The position numbers and the translations under genes are program-made. A stretch of DNA of 64,000 nt from Pseudomonas fluorescens (GTDB lineage: Bacteria > Pseudomonadota > Gammaproteobacteria > Pseudomonadales > Pseudomonadaceae). The stretch covers positions 451,126-515,125 of the forward strand of contig NZ_CABVIR010000004.1 of the NCBI RefSeq assembly GCF_902498065.1, in the 5' to 3' direction. Of the stretch, positions 26,033-35,159 are shown one piece after another. Position 1 is the stretch's first letter, and the number at the start of each line of letters is the position of its first letter. The notes beneath the pieces were generated by a model, which did not search any database, was not told the origin of the DNA, and saw only the letters and a list, made by a program, of their open reading frames with translations.

Positions 26033-26755
26033 TCAGACGTGGAAATAACCTACGCAGCTATCAAACGGCAGACGCTTGAGTTCGATCTTGTTCAGGTCGA
26101 GCACTTCACGAAGGGCCTTGGTTTCGCCCGGGAAGTTGCGGTAAGCGACTTCGTCCAGCACCACGATGGCGCCTTTTGGCATGTACGGCAGGAAGGTTTC
26201 CAGCGCAACTTTGGTCGATTCGTACAGGTCGGTGTCGAGGATCAGCATGGCCACGACCAGGTCCGGACGGGTCTTGACCCACTCCGGCACGGTCTTGACG
26301 ATGTCGCCCTTGACCAACTCGCAACGCGGGATGCGGTTGACCGGGCGCAGCAGGTCGTTGGCGTCGATCATGTCCTGGATCAGCGATTGGTCGGTGTCGG
26401 AGAACATGGTCTCGTTGACGTCGGCCGGGTCTTCTTTCTTGTCGATGCTCTGGAAGCCTTCGAAGGTGTCGAAGCCAATGATCGAACGGTTGATCGCGTA
26501 CGGTTCGAGAATCATCGACAAGTGCATGTACAGCATCAGCGAGTTGCCTTTGTACACACCGCACTCGATGATCGCGCCCGGTACTTCAGCGACTTTTTTG
26601 AACAGTTCCATACGCGACAGGGCAGCGGTCACGCCGATGCGGTTGGCGAAGACGAACGGTGCGTCGGCCACGTACTCGGCATCGACCCGTTTCAGAACGT
26701 TGGCACGGGTTTCGTTGTACTGGGCCTCGGCGGGCGTGATGCGACGCTTGGTCAT
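26033..26755 (-). CDS. TylF/MycF-type O-methyltransferase
   Basis: 240 residues. A Rossmann methyltransferase of the macrocin O-methyltransferase family: SAM-binding IIECGVYKGNSLMLYMHL near 62-79, SIIGFDTFEGFQ near 92-103, then LILDTDLYESTKVALETFLPYMPKGAIVVLDE with the Asp pair that holds Mg2+. TylF and MycF methylate sugar hydroxyls in macrolide synthesis. Here the partner is a dioxygenase-like gene, overlapping by ATGA, and no antibiotic cluster is near. The acceptor may be a cell-surface sugar. Confidence 0.85.
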   Translation of the reverse strand: MTKRRITPAEAQYNETRANVLKRVDAEYVADAPFVFANRIGVTAALSRMELFKKVAEVPGAIIECGVYKGNSLMLYMHLSMILEPYAINRSIIGFDTFEGFQSIDKKEDPADVNETMFSDTDQSLIQDMIDANDLLRPVNRIPRCELVKGDIVKTVPEWVKTRPDLVVAMLILDTDLYESTKVALETFLPYMPKGAIVVLDEVAYRNFPGETKALREVLDLNKIELKRLPFDSCVGYFHV

Positions 26756-27618
26756 GCTTCGATTCCTTGGAAATTAGAAAAGTCGTGGGCGTGGAAATAG
26801 TCTTTGAAGCCTGCGCCAACATCAGGGCAGGCGCTGTCGACATTGATCGCGCCACGCTTGTGTTTGAGGTCGTCGAGGTGCATCAGGCGGAAATCCACGC
26901 TGAAGCGGGTTTGTTCGGTGTGGTTGGCGACCGTGCCGTGCAGGTGCGAGCCGGAGAAAATCAGCATCTCGCCGGTGTTGCCGGCGATGCGCACTTCGGA
27001 CGCGGTGTTGATCGCCTCCAGTGGCACCGGGTGCACGCGGACTTCCTCCTTGAGGTTGTCCTTGGCCTTGTGCCGCTGGTTGTTGATCCAGTCGTTGAGG
27101 CTCCATTCGCTGGAGGTGTTCTTCACCGGCACGTCGAAGTAGCCGGCGTTGATCATCATGGTCTGGTCGGGGCGGATGGTGTGCACCGGCATCCAGGTGT
27201 TGATCTGGCAATCGACGCTGCCGTACCAGGTATCGCGATGCGGTTTGTAGGCATAGCTGACACCGGCGTGCAGGTAGTCATAGTTCGGCACCACGCGAAT
27301 GCGCGGCACGTCGAAAATGTACTCACGCGGGTCGACGCCAATCTCGTCGATGAACGACAGGATCAATTCCTTGACGCGCAGGCTGTTGGTGAACTGGCCC
27401 TTGAGGCGCGTCACCAGTACCACGAATTCTTCCACCGGCATCAGCGTGTGCAGCGCCTGGTGATTGGTCTCGCCGTCGAAGGCAGCGGTGATGCTTTCCT
27501 GGGCGAACGCACATAGCTCTTTGGCCGCGCGCAGCTGAGTGTTCAGGAAGATGTCGCCGGCGTAGATGGCTTCTTTGAAGTCAGCTTTCTGTTGAAGCTG
27601 ATTGATGTACAGATTCAC
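26752..27618 (-). CDS. Fe(II)/2-oxoglutarate dioxygenase-like protein (phytanoyl-CoA hydroxylase type)
   Basis: 288 residues with a jelly-roll dioxygenase pattern: iron ligands in the HRD of YKPHRDTWYGS near residue 145 and the distal His in FSGSHLHGTVANHTEQTRFSVDFR near 235, with the Arg that binds 2-oxoglutarate in the same segment. The start is GTG at 27618, seven bases after AGGAG; the longer frame begins in a weak site. It is translationally coupled to the TylF-like methyltransferase, so it probably hydroxylates the same substrate that is then methylated. Substrate not known. Confidence 0.75.
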   Translation of the reverse strand: MNLYINQLQQKADFKEAIYAGDIFLNTQLRAAKELCAFAQESITAAFDGETNHQALHTLMPVEEFVVLVTRLKGQFTNSLRVKELILSFIDEIGVDPREYIFDVPRIRVVPNYDYLHAGVSYAYKPHRDTWYGSVDCQINTWMPVHTIRPDQTMMINAGYFDVPVKNTSSEWSLNDWINNQRHKAKDNLKEEVRVHPVPLEAINTASEVRIAGNTGEMLIFSGSHLHGTVANHTEQTRFSVDFRLMHLDDLKHKRGAINVDSACPDVGAGFKDYFHAHDFSNFQGIEA

Positions 27619-27753
27619 GATTCCACTCCTGAATGCATCGAGTCTCTTAAGAGTCGGCCACACGTTAGCAAACTGAAGTGCAATCCGGCGGGTGGCGGAT
27701 CAATAAAATCGCAATCCCCTGAATTTGCGACGAAATGCTTTCCATAGGGCGAT

Positions 27754-27796
27754 AAAAAACCCTGTAGCAGCTGGTGAAGCCCGCTGCTACAGGGTT
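27754..27796 (-). terminator. Rho-independent terminator of pitA
   Basis: A 14-bp stem AACCCTGTAGCAGC/GCTGCTACAGGGTT, followed on the minus strand by a T-tract; it lies 12 bases past the pitA stop. Confidence 0.75.
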
Positions 27797-27807
27797 GTGT
27801 GTTGAAG

Positions 27808-29421
27808 CTAGAAAATTTGGGTGAACAACCAATACAAGCTGCCCGACAACAGAATCGCCGCCGGCAAGGTCAGCACCCAGGCCATCAGCAGGTTGCGGAT
27901 GGTCTTCATCTGCAACCCTCCGCCGTTGGCAACCATGGTCCCGGCCACCCCCGAAGACAGTACGTGGGTGGTGGAGACCGGCAGCCCGAACATGTCAGCC
28001 GCGCCGATGGTCAGCATGGCCACGGTTTCCGCCGAGGCACCTTGGGCGTAGGTCAGGTGGGTCTTGCCGATTTTCTCGCCGACCGTGACCACGATGCGCT
28101 TCCAGCCGACCATGGTGCCCAGGCCCAGCGCAATCGCCACTGCGATTTTTACCCACAGCGGAATGAACCGCGTCGAGTTGTCGATCTGTTGCTTGAACAG
28201 TTGCAGCTTGCCGCTGGTGTCAGCGTCGAAGTTACCGACCTTGTTCTTCTCCATCAGGCGAATGGTTTCGCTGGTCAGGTACATGTCGTTACGCACGTTA
28301 CCCACGGCTTCGGCGGGCACTTTGGACAACGAGCCATAACCCTTGACCTCGGCGCCAATCCTGCCGGTGAGCGCAGCGAGTGCCGGGATCAGTTGCGGCG
28401 TGGCTTCCTTGCTGCCCACATATTCGGACAGCACCAAACGCGGGTCGGCCGGTGCCGGCAGCGGCGAACTTTTCACCAGCGCTTGTTGGGTGACTTCGGC
28501 GACGGCGGCGAACTGCAAGGCCTGATCGGCCGGCATGGTGCGGTTCAGCGCGTAAGCCATTGGCAGCGTGCCGACCAGAATCAGCATGATCAGGCCCATG
28601 CCTTTCTGGCCATCGTTGGAACCGTGGGCAAACGATACGCCGGTGCAGGTCACGATCAGCATGCCGCGAATCCACCACGGTGGCGGCGTGTTGCCTTTCG
28701 GCGCCTTGTACAACGCGCGATTCTTGACGAAGGCGCGCAACGCCAGCAGCAACAACGCGGCAAAACCAAAGCCGACCAGTGGTGAGAGCAGCAAGGCATA
28801 ACCGATCTTGGTGGCCTGCGCCCAGTCCACGCCGCTGGTGCCATCGCGACCGTGCATCAGTGCATTGGCCACGCCGACACCGATGATCGAACCGATCAGG
28901 GTGTGCGACGACGACGCCGGCAAGCCCAGCCACCAGGTGCCGAGGTTCCACAGAATCGCGGCGATCAGCAGGGCGAAAATCATCGCGAACCCGGCGGACG
29001 ACCCGACTTGCAGGATCAGCTCCACCGGCAGCAGGGCGATGATGCCGAACGCCACCGCACCGCTGGAGAGCAACACCCCGAGGAAGTTGAAGAATCCGGA
29101 CCAGGCCACCGCGAAATTCGGTGGCATCGAGTTGGTGTAAATCACCGTGGCCACCGCGTTGGCGGTGTCGTGGAAACCGTTTACGAACTCAAAGCCCAGC
29201 GCGATCAGCAGCGCCACGCCCAGCAACAGAAACGGCGTCCAGGTGGTGACTACCGTGCCGAGTTCGTTCATGTCGTGCATCAGGCTGTACGCGGTGAACA
29301 ACAACCCGCTGGCCAACCCGCCGAAGAAAATCACCAGGGTGAACAGGCTGGGTTTCTTGTCGAGCTGCGGTCTGGCGCTGCTGACGGGCGCCTGGGCAGC
29401 GGTGAAGGAAGGAGTAGCCAT
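27808..29421 (-). CDS. pitA: Low-affinity inorganic phosphate transporter, PitA family
   Basis: About 537 residues with 10-12 membrane helices in two repeats, each with the PiT signature: GFEFVNGFHDTANAVATVIYTN near residues 75-96 and GVSFAHGSNDGQKGMGLI further on. A soluble loop of about 130 residues in the middle is typical of bacterial Pit. It imports neutral metal-phosphate with protons. The ATG at 29421 after CAGGAT is preferred; the longest frame starts at 29469. Confidence 0.9.
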   Translation of the reverse strand: MATPSFTAAQAPVSSARPQLDKKPSLFTLVIFFGGLASGLLFTAYSLMHDMNELGTVVTTWTPFLLLGVALLIALGFEFVNGFHDTANAVATVIYTNSMPPNFAVAWSGFFNFLGVLLSSGAVAFGIIALLPVELILQVGSSAGFAMIFALLIAAILWNLGTWWLGLPASSSHTLIGSIIGVGVANALMHGRDGTSGVDWAQATKIGYALLLSPLVGFGFAALLLLALRAFVKNRALYKAPKGNTPPPWWIRGMLIVTCTGVSFAHGSNDGQKGMGLIMLILVGTLPMAYALNRTMPADQALQFAAVAEVTQQALVKSSPLPAPADPRLVLSEYVGSKEATPQLIPALAALTGRIGAEVKGYGSLSKVPAEAVGNVRNDMYLTSETIRLMEKNKVGNFDADTSGKLQLFKQQIDNSTRFIPLWVKIAVAIALGLGTMVGWKRIVVTVGEKIGKTHLTYAQGASAETVAMLTIGAADMFGLPVSTTHVLSSGVAGTMVANGGGLQMKTIRNLLMAWVLTLPAAILLSGSLYWLFTQIF

Positions 29422-29548
29422 GCCGGACAATCCTGAGGAGGGAAGTGTGTCCGTCATGATCGTTGCCAAATGTTACGGGAAGGCTGCGTTAAGTCAGTGT
29501 TTGGGTTTTTTGTCGTTCCGTTGATCTAATTTACTTCGGAAGCAGTGC

Positions 29549-30571
29549 TCAATAATCCTGACGCTTACGAAACGCCCAACGCCCCGCAATCACCGTAAAC
29601 GTTGCCACCAGCGCCACCAGAATCCAGAACCCCTCCGGGTCCTGGGACAGCGGTACGCCACCCACGTTCATGCCGAAGAAACCGGCAATGATGTTGATCG
29701 GCAACGCCAGCACCGTGACCACGGTCAAGGTGAACAGCGTGCGGTTGCTTTGCTCGTTGAGGTTGGCGGCAATCTCTTCCTGCAACAGCTTGATCCGTTC
29801 ACCCAGCGCCGTCAGGTCGTTGATGATCAGCGCAAACTCCTCCGTGGACTTGCGCAGCTCCTTCACGTCTTCCTTCTGCAGCCATTGCGGCGGGCGATTG
29901 AGCAGGCGCAGCAACGAGCCCGGCTCCAGCGCCAGCAACCGTTGCAAGCGCACCAGCACCCGGCGATTGGCGCCCAGCTCCGCGCGGTTGGTCGACAGCC
30001 GCGAGGACAGCAATTCATCTTCGATCTGATCGACACTCTGGCTGGTCTTGCGCACGATCTGCGTCAGCACCTCGCCCTGGTCGCGCAGCAAATGCACCAG
30101 TAATTCCAGCGGCGAGCGAAAGCATTCACCGGCCTTCACCGACGAACGCAACTTGTCCACCGAGTGCAGCGGTTGCAGGCGCGCGCTGATGATCAGCCGG
30201 CTGCGGGCGCACACCCATAGCGTCGACACGTCCGAGGAGACCATGCTGCTGAGGTTGAACACCACGTCGTTGACCACCGCCAGCAACGCCGAATCGACAT
30301 GCTCGATGCGCGTCGAACGCGAGCCTTCATGCAAGGCTTCGAAAAACTCGTCGGGCAATTCCAGATGACTTTTCATCCAGCGCTCGCACGCGGCGTGGGC
30401 GAGGTTCAGGTGCAGCCAGAGAAATTCATCGCTGTCGCCCGGTTGCTGCAGACACCGCAACGCCATGGCCGAGTCGATTTCCCGGCCGCGTTCGCCGGGA
30501 CGAAAACTGAAACCGTACAGCAGACCGAACAGGTCCGGGTCGCGATGGCTTTGGTCAATGCTGTGGTTCAT
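29549..30571 (-). CDS. zntB: Zinc transporter ZntB, CorA family
   Basis: 340 residues. A long cytoplasmic domain with coiled helices (about 1-275) precedes two C-terminal membrane helices; the loop between them holds the ZntB/CorA signature GMN in FGMNVGGVP near residue 300. ZntB moves Zn2+ using the proton gradient; CorA moves Mg2+. The N-terminal LFGLLYGFSF form and the length favour ZntB. Monocistronic. Confidence 0.85.
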   Translation of the reverse strand: MNHSIDQSHRDPDLFGLLYGFSFRPGERGREIDSAMALRCLQQPGDSDEFLWLHLNLAHAACERWMKSHLELPDEFFEALHEGSRSTRIEHVDSALLAVVNDVVFNLSSMVSSDVSTLWVCARSRLIISARLQPLHSVDKLRSSVKAGECFRSPLELLVHLLRDQGEVLTQIVRKTSQSVDQIEDELLSSRLSTNRAELGANRRVLVRLQRLLALEPGSLLRLLNRPPQWLQKEDVKELRKSTEEFALIINDLTALGERIKLLQEEIAANLNEQSNRTLFTLTVVTVLALPINIIAGFFGMNVGGVPLSQDPEGFWILVALVATFTVIAGRWAFRKRQDY

Positions 30572-30839
30572 GAGGTCTCGCAGTGAGAGGCGCCTGTCGC
30601 GGGTTTCACAGGTTCACTTGAGCCGCATCATCGCAAGGCGTCTTGACAGTTTTGTGACAGCTTCGCGGAGCTGGCCAAGTGCTTTTTACCGGTGGTCGGA
30701 AGCGCTCAAGAACGGCACTGACACGCCGATCTCCCTTGGGAGCCAGCAAGCGCACGTTCGACGCTGAAGACAGGGATGTCCGGACGATTTTCACGCCACA
30801 CACCATGGCGTACCTTATTCCTGTCACGAGTAACTTCTG

Positions 30840-32465
30840 ATGTCTTTGCAAAAGTCCCTGAGAGCGCAAATTCTCGCCCTGTTGAGCGGCAGCCTGTTTG
30901 CGATGTTGTTGATCGCGTTGGCCTGCTTTCACTTTCTGTCCAGCGGCGTTCAGAGCTACGCAAACCTGATCGACGGCCCGCTGCATACCTCACAATTGAT
31001 CGATGAAGCCAACCTGCAATTCAAGGTGCAGGTTCAGGAATGGAAAAACGTTCTGCTGCGTGGCAAGCAACCGGCGGACCTGGACAAATACTGGAAGCAA
31101 TTCGAAGACCGTCAGCGCGACGTGCAGGGCATCCTCGGCGACCTGGCCGGGCAGAAGGGCATCGAGCCGCAACTGAAAACCCGCATCGAACGCCTGCGTG
31201 ACGAACACCGCTTGTTAGGCGCTGCGTACCAGAAGGGCCGCGATGCCTACGTGGCAGCCGGTGCCGATCCAACGGCCGGCGACACTGCCGTGAAGGGCGT
31301 GGACCGGGCGACCAGCGATCAGATGAGTGAACTGGTCAGCGAATTGCGCAAGCAGGGCGTCGAGCAATCGAAGCTGATCAGTGCCAGCGCCGATCGCACC
31401 GTGTGGCTGGGCATCATCGTGATGCTCGCTTCGGGCTTGTTGATCGGGCTGTTGAGCCTGTGGCTGGTCAACCGCAACCTGGTCGAGCCGATTCGCAAAC
31501 TGATCGACTACGTGGCGCAACTTAGCCGGGGCAGGTTTGCCGAACGTGTGGCCAGTACCCGCCAGGATGAGCTGGGTAAATTGGCGGTAGCGGCCAATAC
31601 GCTACGCGATTTTCTCGCTGAAACCTTCAATCGTTTGCAGGTCAGTGCCAAGGATCTGGACGGCGCCAGCAGTGAGTTGAAAGCGATCGCCGGCCTCATG
31701 GCCAGCGGCACCAACGAGCAATTCAACCGCACCGACCAGGTGGCCACGGCGATGAACGAAATGTCCGCCACCGCGCAAGAAGTCGCGCGCCACGCCGCCG
31801 ATGCCGCGCGTGCCGCCGACGATGCCGACCAGTCCGCCCAGCAAGGCGAAAAGGTCATGCAGGGCACCATTTACACGATCACCCAGATGCGCGGCGAAAT
31901 CGCCAACACCGCGACCGTCATCCGACAGTTGGAGACTGACAGCGGCCGAATAGGCAAAGTGCTGGAAGTGATTCGCGGCATCGCCGAACAGACCAATCTG
32001 CTGGCACTCAACGCCGCCATTGAAGCAGCCCGCGCCGGTGAAGCGGGGCGTGGTTTCGCGGTGGTGGCCGATGAAGTCCGTAGCCTGGCCCAGCGCACGG
32101 CGGCGTCGATCATCGAGATCAACCAGATCATCCAGACCGTGCAAACCGGTGCGGTGGACGCGGCCCAGGCCATTGAAAGCGGTCAGTCGCGCAGCGAAGA
32201 AAGCGTGCAGCAAGTGACCGAGGCCGGTGCCATGCTGGAGCGCATCACCCATGCCGTGGAATCCATTCGCGACATGAACCGCCAGATCGCCACCGCCGCC
32301 GAAGAACAGACCTCTGTGGCCGAGGACATCTCGCGCAACCTCACTGAGATCACCAGCATCGCCAGCACCAACCTGGACAACGTGCAGCGCACCGAAGCGG
32401 CCAGCCACAACCTGCATGGGTTGTCAGGACAGTTGAATGAAGTGACGGCGCGCCTGAGCGCGTAA
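30840..32465 (+). CDS. Methyl-accepting chemotaxis protein with helical-bundle sensor
   Basis: 541 residues. N-terminal membrane helix (about 10-32), a periplasmic domain of about 150 residues that is helical (four-helix-bundle type), a second helix near 183-205 (TVWLGIIVMLASGLLIGLLSL), a HAMP domain and an MCP signalling domain with the tip EQTNLLALNAAIEAARAGEAGRGFAVVADEVR. It ends without a CheR-docking pentapeptide. The ligand is unknown. A strong terminator follows. Confidence 0.92.
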   Translation: MSLQKSLRAQILALLSGSLFAMLLIALACFHFLSSGVQSYANLIDGPLHTSQLIDEANLQFKVQVQEWKNVLLRGKQPADLDKYWKQFEDRQRDVQGILGDLAGQKGIEPQLKTRIERLRDEHRLLGAAYQKGRDAYVAAGADPTAGDTAVKGVDRATSDQMSELVSELRKQGVEQSKLISASADRTVWLGIIVMLASGLLIGLLSLWLVNRNLVEPIRKLIDYVAQLSRGRFAERVASTRQDELGKLAVAANTLRDFLAETFNRLQVSAKDLDGASSELKAIAGLMASGTNEQFNRTDQVATAMNEMSATAQEVARHAADAARAADDADQSAQQGEKVMQGTIYTITQMRGEIANTATVIRQLETDSGRIGKVLEVIRGIAEQTNLLALNAAIEAARAGEAGRGFAVVADEVRSLAQRTAASIIEINQIIQTVQTGAVDAAQAIESGQSRSEESVQQVTEAGAMLERITHAVESIRDMNRQIATAAEEQTSVAEDISRNLTEITSIASTNLDNVQRTEAASHNLHGLSGQLNEVTARLSA

Positions 32466-32484
32466 GGCGTCACCGGAACGCAAA

Positions 32485-32520
32485 AAAGCCGCACGATCCG
32501 AAAATCGTGCGGCTTTGTTT
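32485..32520. terminator. Bidirectional Rho-independent terminator
   Basis: A 13-bp perfect stem AAAGCCGCACGAT/ATCGTGCGGCTTT with a six-base loop and T-rich flanks on both strands, between the convergent MCP and PepSY genes. Confidence 0.85.
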
Positions 32521-32528
32521 TGTGTGTA

Positions 32529-32837
32529 TCAGTCGTCTTGTTTGTTCTTCAGGACTTCGCCGGTAGCGGCGTTCAAGTCCACGTCCCATTCAACGCCTTT
32601 GGCGTCTTTGAGTTCAACTTCATACTCATAGAGAGAAGGGTGTTGGTCCAGGTCGCTGTCGGTGATCGTGGCACCCGGGTGCAACTTCAGGACGATCTGG
32701 TTCAGTTCTTCCAGCGGCTTGATCTTTTTATCTTTGACCAACTGTGGGATCTGATCGACGGGGACATCAGCTGCCTGGGCCAGGCCAGCGGTGAGGGTCA
32801 GGGCGGCAGCGGTGAACAGGGCAGTCAAAGTCTTCAT
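32529..32837 (-). CDS. Periplasmic PepSY-domain protein
   Basis: 102 residues. Signal peptide of about 22 residues (ending AQA-ADV), then a PepSY-like domain: KKIKPLEELNQIVLKLHPGATITDSDL and YEYEVELKDAKGVEWDVDLNAATGEVL. PepSY proteins bind or inhibit peptidases or metals; homologues are often linked to divalent-cation or acid response. The function of this one is unknown. AAGGAAAGAACCTC precedes the ATG. Confidence 0.85.
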   Translation of the reverse strand: MKTLTALFTAAALTLTAGLAQAADVPVDQIPQLVKDKKIKPLEELNQIVLKLHPGATITDSDLDQHPSLYEYEVELKDAKGVEWDVDLNAATGEVLKNKQDD

Positions 32838-32930
32838 GAGGTTCTTTCCTTGGGTGAGCCGTTTAAGTGAGTCCAGATTAACTGTGGCAACTTAATTCAG
32901 GCTTAATTCCCTGGTCACGGTTAGAAGCAT

Positions 32931-33016
32931 TCGCTAGCTGCTCCCACAGTTGATCTCGGTTGGCCACACATTTTGTGTATGCCAACGATCCCTTGTGGGA
33001 GCTAGCCTGCTAGCGA
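32931..33016. repeat. REPIN, degenerate left arm
   Basis: The right arm TGTGGGAGCTAGCCTGCTAG is complete; the left TCGCTAGCTGCTCCCACA lacks five bases. Unlike other copies it carries 'CTAGC' instead of 'CGAGC'. Confidence 0.7.
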
Positions 33017-33037
33017 TACGGGCGCCTCGGTCCTGGA

Positions 33038-34165
33038 TCAATACCCGTTGTTCGTCAGCAACTGCGCAACGGTACCCGCCGCCGGACGTTTGTAGAACTT
33101 CAACAATTCGCTGGCGCGGTTGGTGAAGATGCCGTCGACCCCGGCGTCCATGACTTTCTGGTAATCCACCGCATCATCTACGGTGTAGACGTGCACCAAC
33201 AAACCCTGGTCGTGGGTGTACTGGTTCATCCACGGTTTCACCAGATCCGAATAGCTCTGATCACCCCCCTTGGTCAGTGCCGCAGAAGGCCCGGTGCCGA
33301 TCGCGCCCTGAGCCTTGGCGTACTCGACCCATTGCTGGAACTCGGCTTTGTCCTTCGGTTCCTGCTTGGCGTAATACGTGGCTTTGTCCTTGTCGCCAGA
33401 CTCGGCGAACGTCACCTTGGACTTAGGCTCGATGCTGCCTTCGCCGACCCACAGCAGCAGGATCTTCGGCACCTTCGGCATTTCTTTTTCCAGCAGTTCG
33501 AGGCTGCTCTTCTCGAAGGTTTGCAGCACCACTTTACCTTTGCCCTGGCCGACGGCGAGCTCGCTTTTCGCCAGTTTCGAACCGGCCGGGCTCAACCAGC
33601 CGCGGTCCTGAAGTTTTTCCTTGAGGTCGCTTTCGATGCCCGGGAATTGCTTGGGTTCTTTGGTTTCGATGTACAGGCCGGGTTTGTGCAGTGGATTGCC
33701 TTGGGCGATGTCGATGATTTCGTCGAGGGTCAGGATTTTCAGGCCCACGTAGGAAGGGCGCGCGCGATCCGGGTAAGCCGTGTTGAACCAGCTGCCGGCA
33801 TCGAGGGTTTTCAGCTCGGCGATGGTGAACGCGTTGGCCGGACTGTCCTTGCGCTCGGGGAATTTGCTGGCGACGTCGGTGGTGCGTTGCAGGTTGTTGT
33901 CGTGCAGCGCAAACAGCACGCCGTCCTTGCTGCGTTGAAGGTCCAGTTCGAGGTAGTCGGCGCCCAGATCGCGCGCCAGTTTGTAAGCGGCGGCGGTGGA
34001 TTCCGGTGCATCGAAAGACGCACCACGGTGAGCGATTACCGCCGGATGCGGGATGCCCGAACGGGTTGCCAATGAGGTCGGGCTTGGCTCGCTGGCGGCC
34101 TGCGCCTGACCGAGGCCGAGCAGCACGCTCAGCAGCAGGGCGCTCTTGGTGAAAGTAACGGGCAT
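33038..34165 (-). CDS. glpQ: Periplasmic glycerophosphodiester phosphodiesterase
   Basis: About 375 residues with an N-terminal signal peptide (LLLSVLLGLGQAQAAS). It shows the GDPD family catalytic residues: HRGASFDAPESTAAAY, with the key His, near 43-58; DYLELDLQRSKDGVLFALHDNNLQRTTD, with metal-binding Glu/Asp and the second His, near 75-102; and DGIFTN near the end. It cleaves glycerophosphodiesters from phospholipid breakdown into glycerol-3-phosphate plus alcohol. The start at 34165 follows AAAGGATCTCGACC; the longer frame is less likely. Confidence 0.9.
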   Translation of the reverse strand: MPVTFTKSALLLSVLLGLGQAQAASEPSPTSLATRSGIPHPAVIAHRGASFDAPESTAAAYKLARDLGADYLELDLQRSKDGVLFALHDNNLQRTTDVASKFPERKDSPANAFTIAELKTLDAGSWFNTAYPDRARPSYVGLKILTLDEIIDIAQGNPLHKPGLYIETKEPKQFPGIESDLKEKLQDRGWLSPAGSKLAKSELAVGQGKGKVVLQTFEKSSLELLEKEMPKVPKILLLWVGEGSIEPKSKVTFAESGDKDKATYYAKQEPKDKAEFQQWVEYAKAQGAIGTGPSAALTKGGDQSYSDLVKPWMNQYTHDQGLLVHVYTVDDAVDYQKVMDAGVDGIFTNRASELLKFYKRPAAGTVAQLLTNNGY

Positions 34166-34384
34166 GGTCGAGATCCTTTCGCAGAGAGTTTTTAAAGACG
34201 TCTCTTTTAACAACTGAGCGCCGCTAGCGCTATCGCGAGACCGACATAAACGTGTTTAAAGAGTATTTTTTCAGCACATTTGTGCGGTTCTTTGCAGTAC
34301 TCTTGGCCCCGGCAGTTTCCCCGGCAGAGGGAAAAGCCGTTCATGCCCTGCGTGTAAACCATCGATCACATTTGTGAGGTTTAT

Positions 34385-34711
34385 ATGCGCATCACTTCTC
34401 AGCTCATCTGCCAGGCCGCCGAACAGCTCAAAGGCTTCGTCGGCCTCAATCGCAAGACCGGTCAGTACATCGTGCGTTTCAGCGAAGATTCCTTCGGCAT
34501 GGACGTGGCGGATGACGGCATTATTCCTGCCAGTGAATTCGTCTGGGCGCCGGGGCCGGAGCAGGCCATGACGCTGAAGCGCGAGCTGATTCAGTTGTTG
34601 CTGGATCAGAACATCGATGACCGGATCAACATCACCGAGCCGTTGCGGGTGTATATGAATCGGCGGGAAGTGCCGGAGATTTCGGCGGTGCGCAGTCTTG
34701 TGCAGAGTTGA
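34385..34711 (+). CDS. DUF2025 family protein
   Basis: 108 residues, all-in-one small soluble domain found almost only in Pseudomonas: MRITSQLICQAAEQLKGFVGLN at the start and FVWAPGPEQAMTLKRELIQLLLDQNIDDRINI in the middle. GAGG six bases before ATG. No known role. Confidence 0.85.
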   Translation: MRITSQLICQAAEQLKGFVGLNRKTGQYIVRFSEDSFGMDVADDGIIPASEFVWAPGPEQAMTLKRELIQLLLDQNIDDRINITEPLRVYMNRREVPEISAVRSLVQS

Positions 34712-34737
34712 ATTTTTCGGTGTTTGTGCTGGCCTCA

Positions 34738-34810
34738 TCGCTGGCAAGCCAGCTCCCACAGGGTTTCGCGTCGCACACATAAACCCATGTGGGAGCGGGC
34801 TTGCCCGCGA
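34738..34810. repeat. REP inverted pair
   Basis: TCGCTGGCAAGCCAGCTCCCACA at the left and TGTGGGAGCGGGCTTGCCCGCGA at the right face each other around about 27 bases, between convergent genes. Confidence 0.8.
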
Positions 34811-34835
34811 TGACGGCCTCAAAACACCACACCAC

Positions 34836-35159
34836 TTACTGTTTGAACTCATAAGCCCGCTCAACCTTACACACCCGCGTATTGCACGCCGCATACCAGG
34901 TCGAGCGCCCACGCTCACGAATCGCGCTGTGCTCGGGATGATGTTTCCACGCCAGAATCGCCGCCTCACTGGCCCAGTAGGAAACGGTAATCCCGAGCCC
35001 GTCCTCACCTCGCGCCGATTCCACGCCCAGAAACCCCGGCTGCTCACGCGCCAGTTCAACCATGCGTTCGGCGGCCTCGGCGTAACCTTGATCGCCGTCG
35101 GTGCGCAGCGAAGTAAAAATCACCGCGTAGTAAGGCGGTTCCGGCGTCTGGGCCATCAT
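34836..35159 (-). CDS. Antibiotic biosynthesis monooxygenase-like (ABM) family protein
   Basis: 107 residues, ferredoxin-like fold expected. It has the pattern of the ABM/DUF3291 type: YYAVIFTSLRTDGDQGYAEAAERMVELA, GFLGVESARGEDGLGITVSYWASEAAILAWKHHPEHSAIRERGR. Such proteins act as small monooxygenases or haem-binding proteins; the role is unknown here. Its ATG overlaps the stop of the preceding CTP-synthase-like gene (ATGA). Confidence 0.8.
   Translation of the reverse strand: MMAQTPEPPYYAVIFTSLRTDGDQGYAEAAERMVELAREQPGFLGVESARGEDGLGITVSYWASEAAILAWKHHPEHSAIRERGRSTWYAACNTRVCKVERAYEFKQ

Noticed and set aside
34223..34234. GntR-like sequence GCTAGCGCTATC upstream of glpQ
   Set aside because: It has the AGCGCT core but differs at flanking positions, stands alone, and precedes a gene unrelated to gluconate; probably chance.
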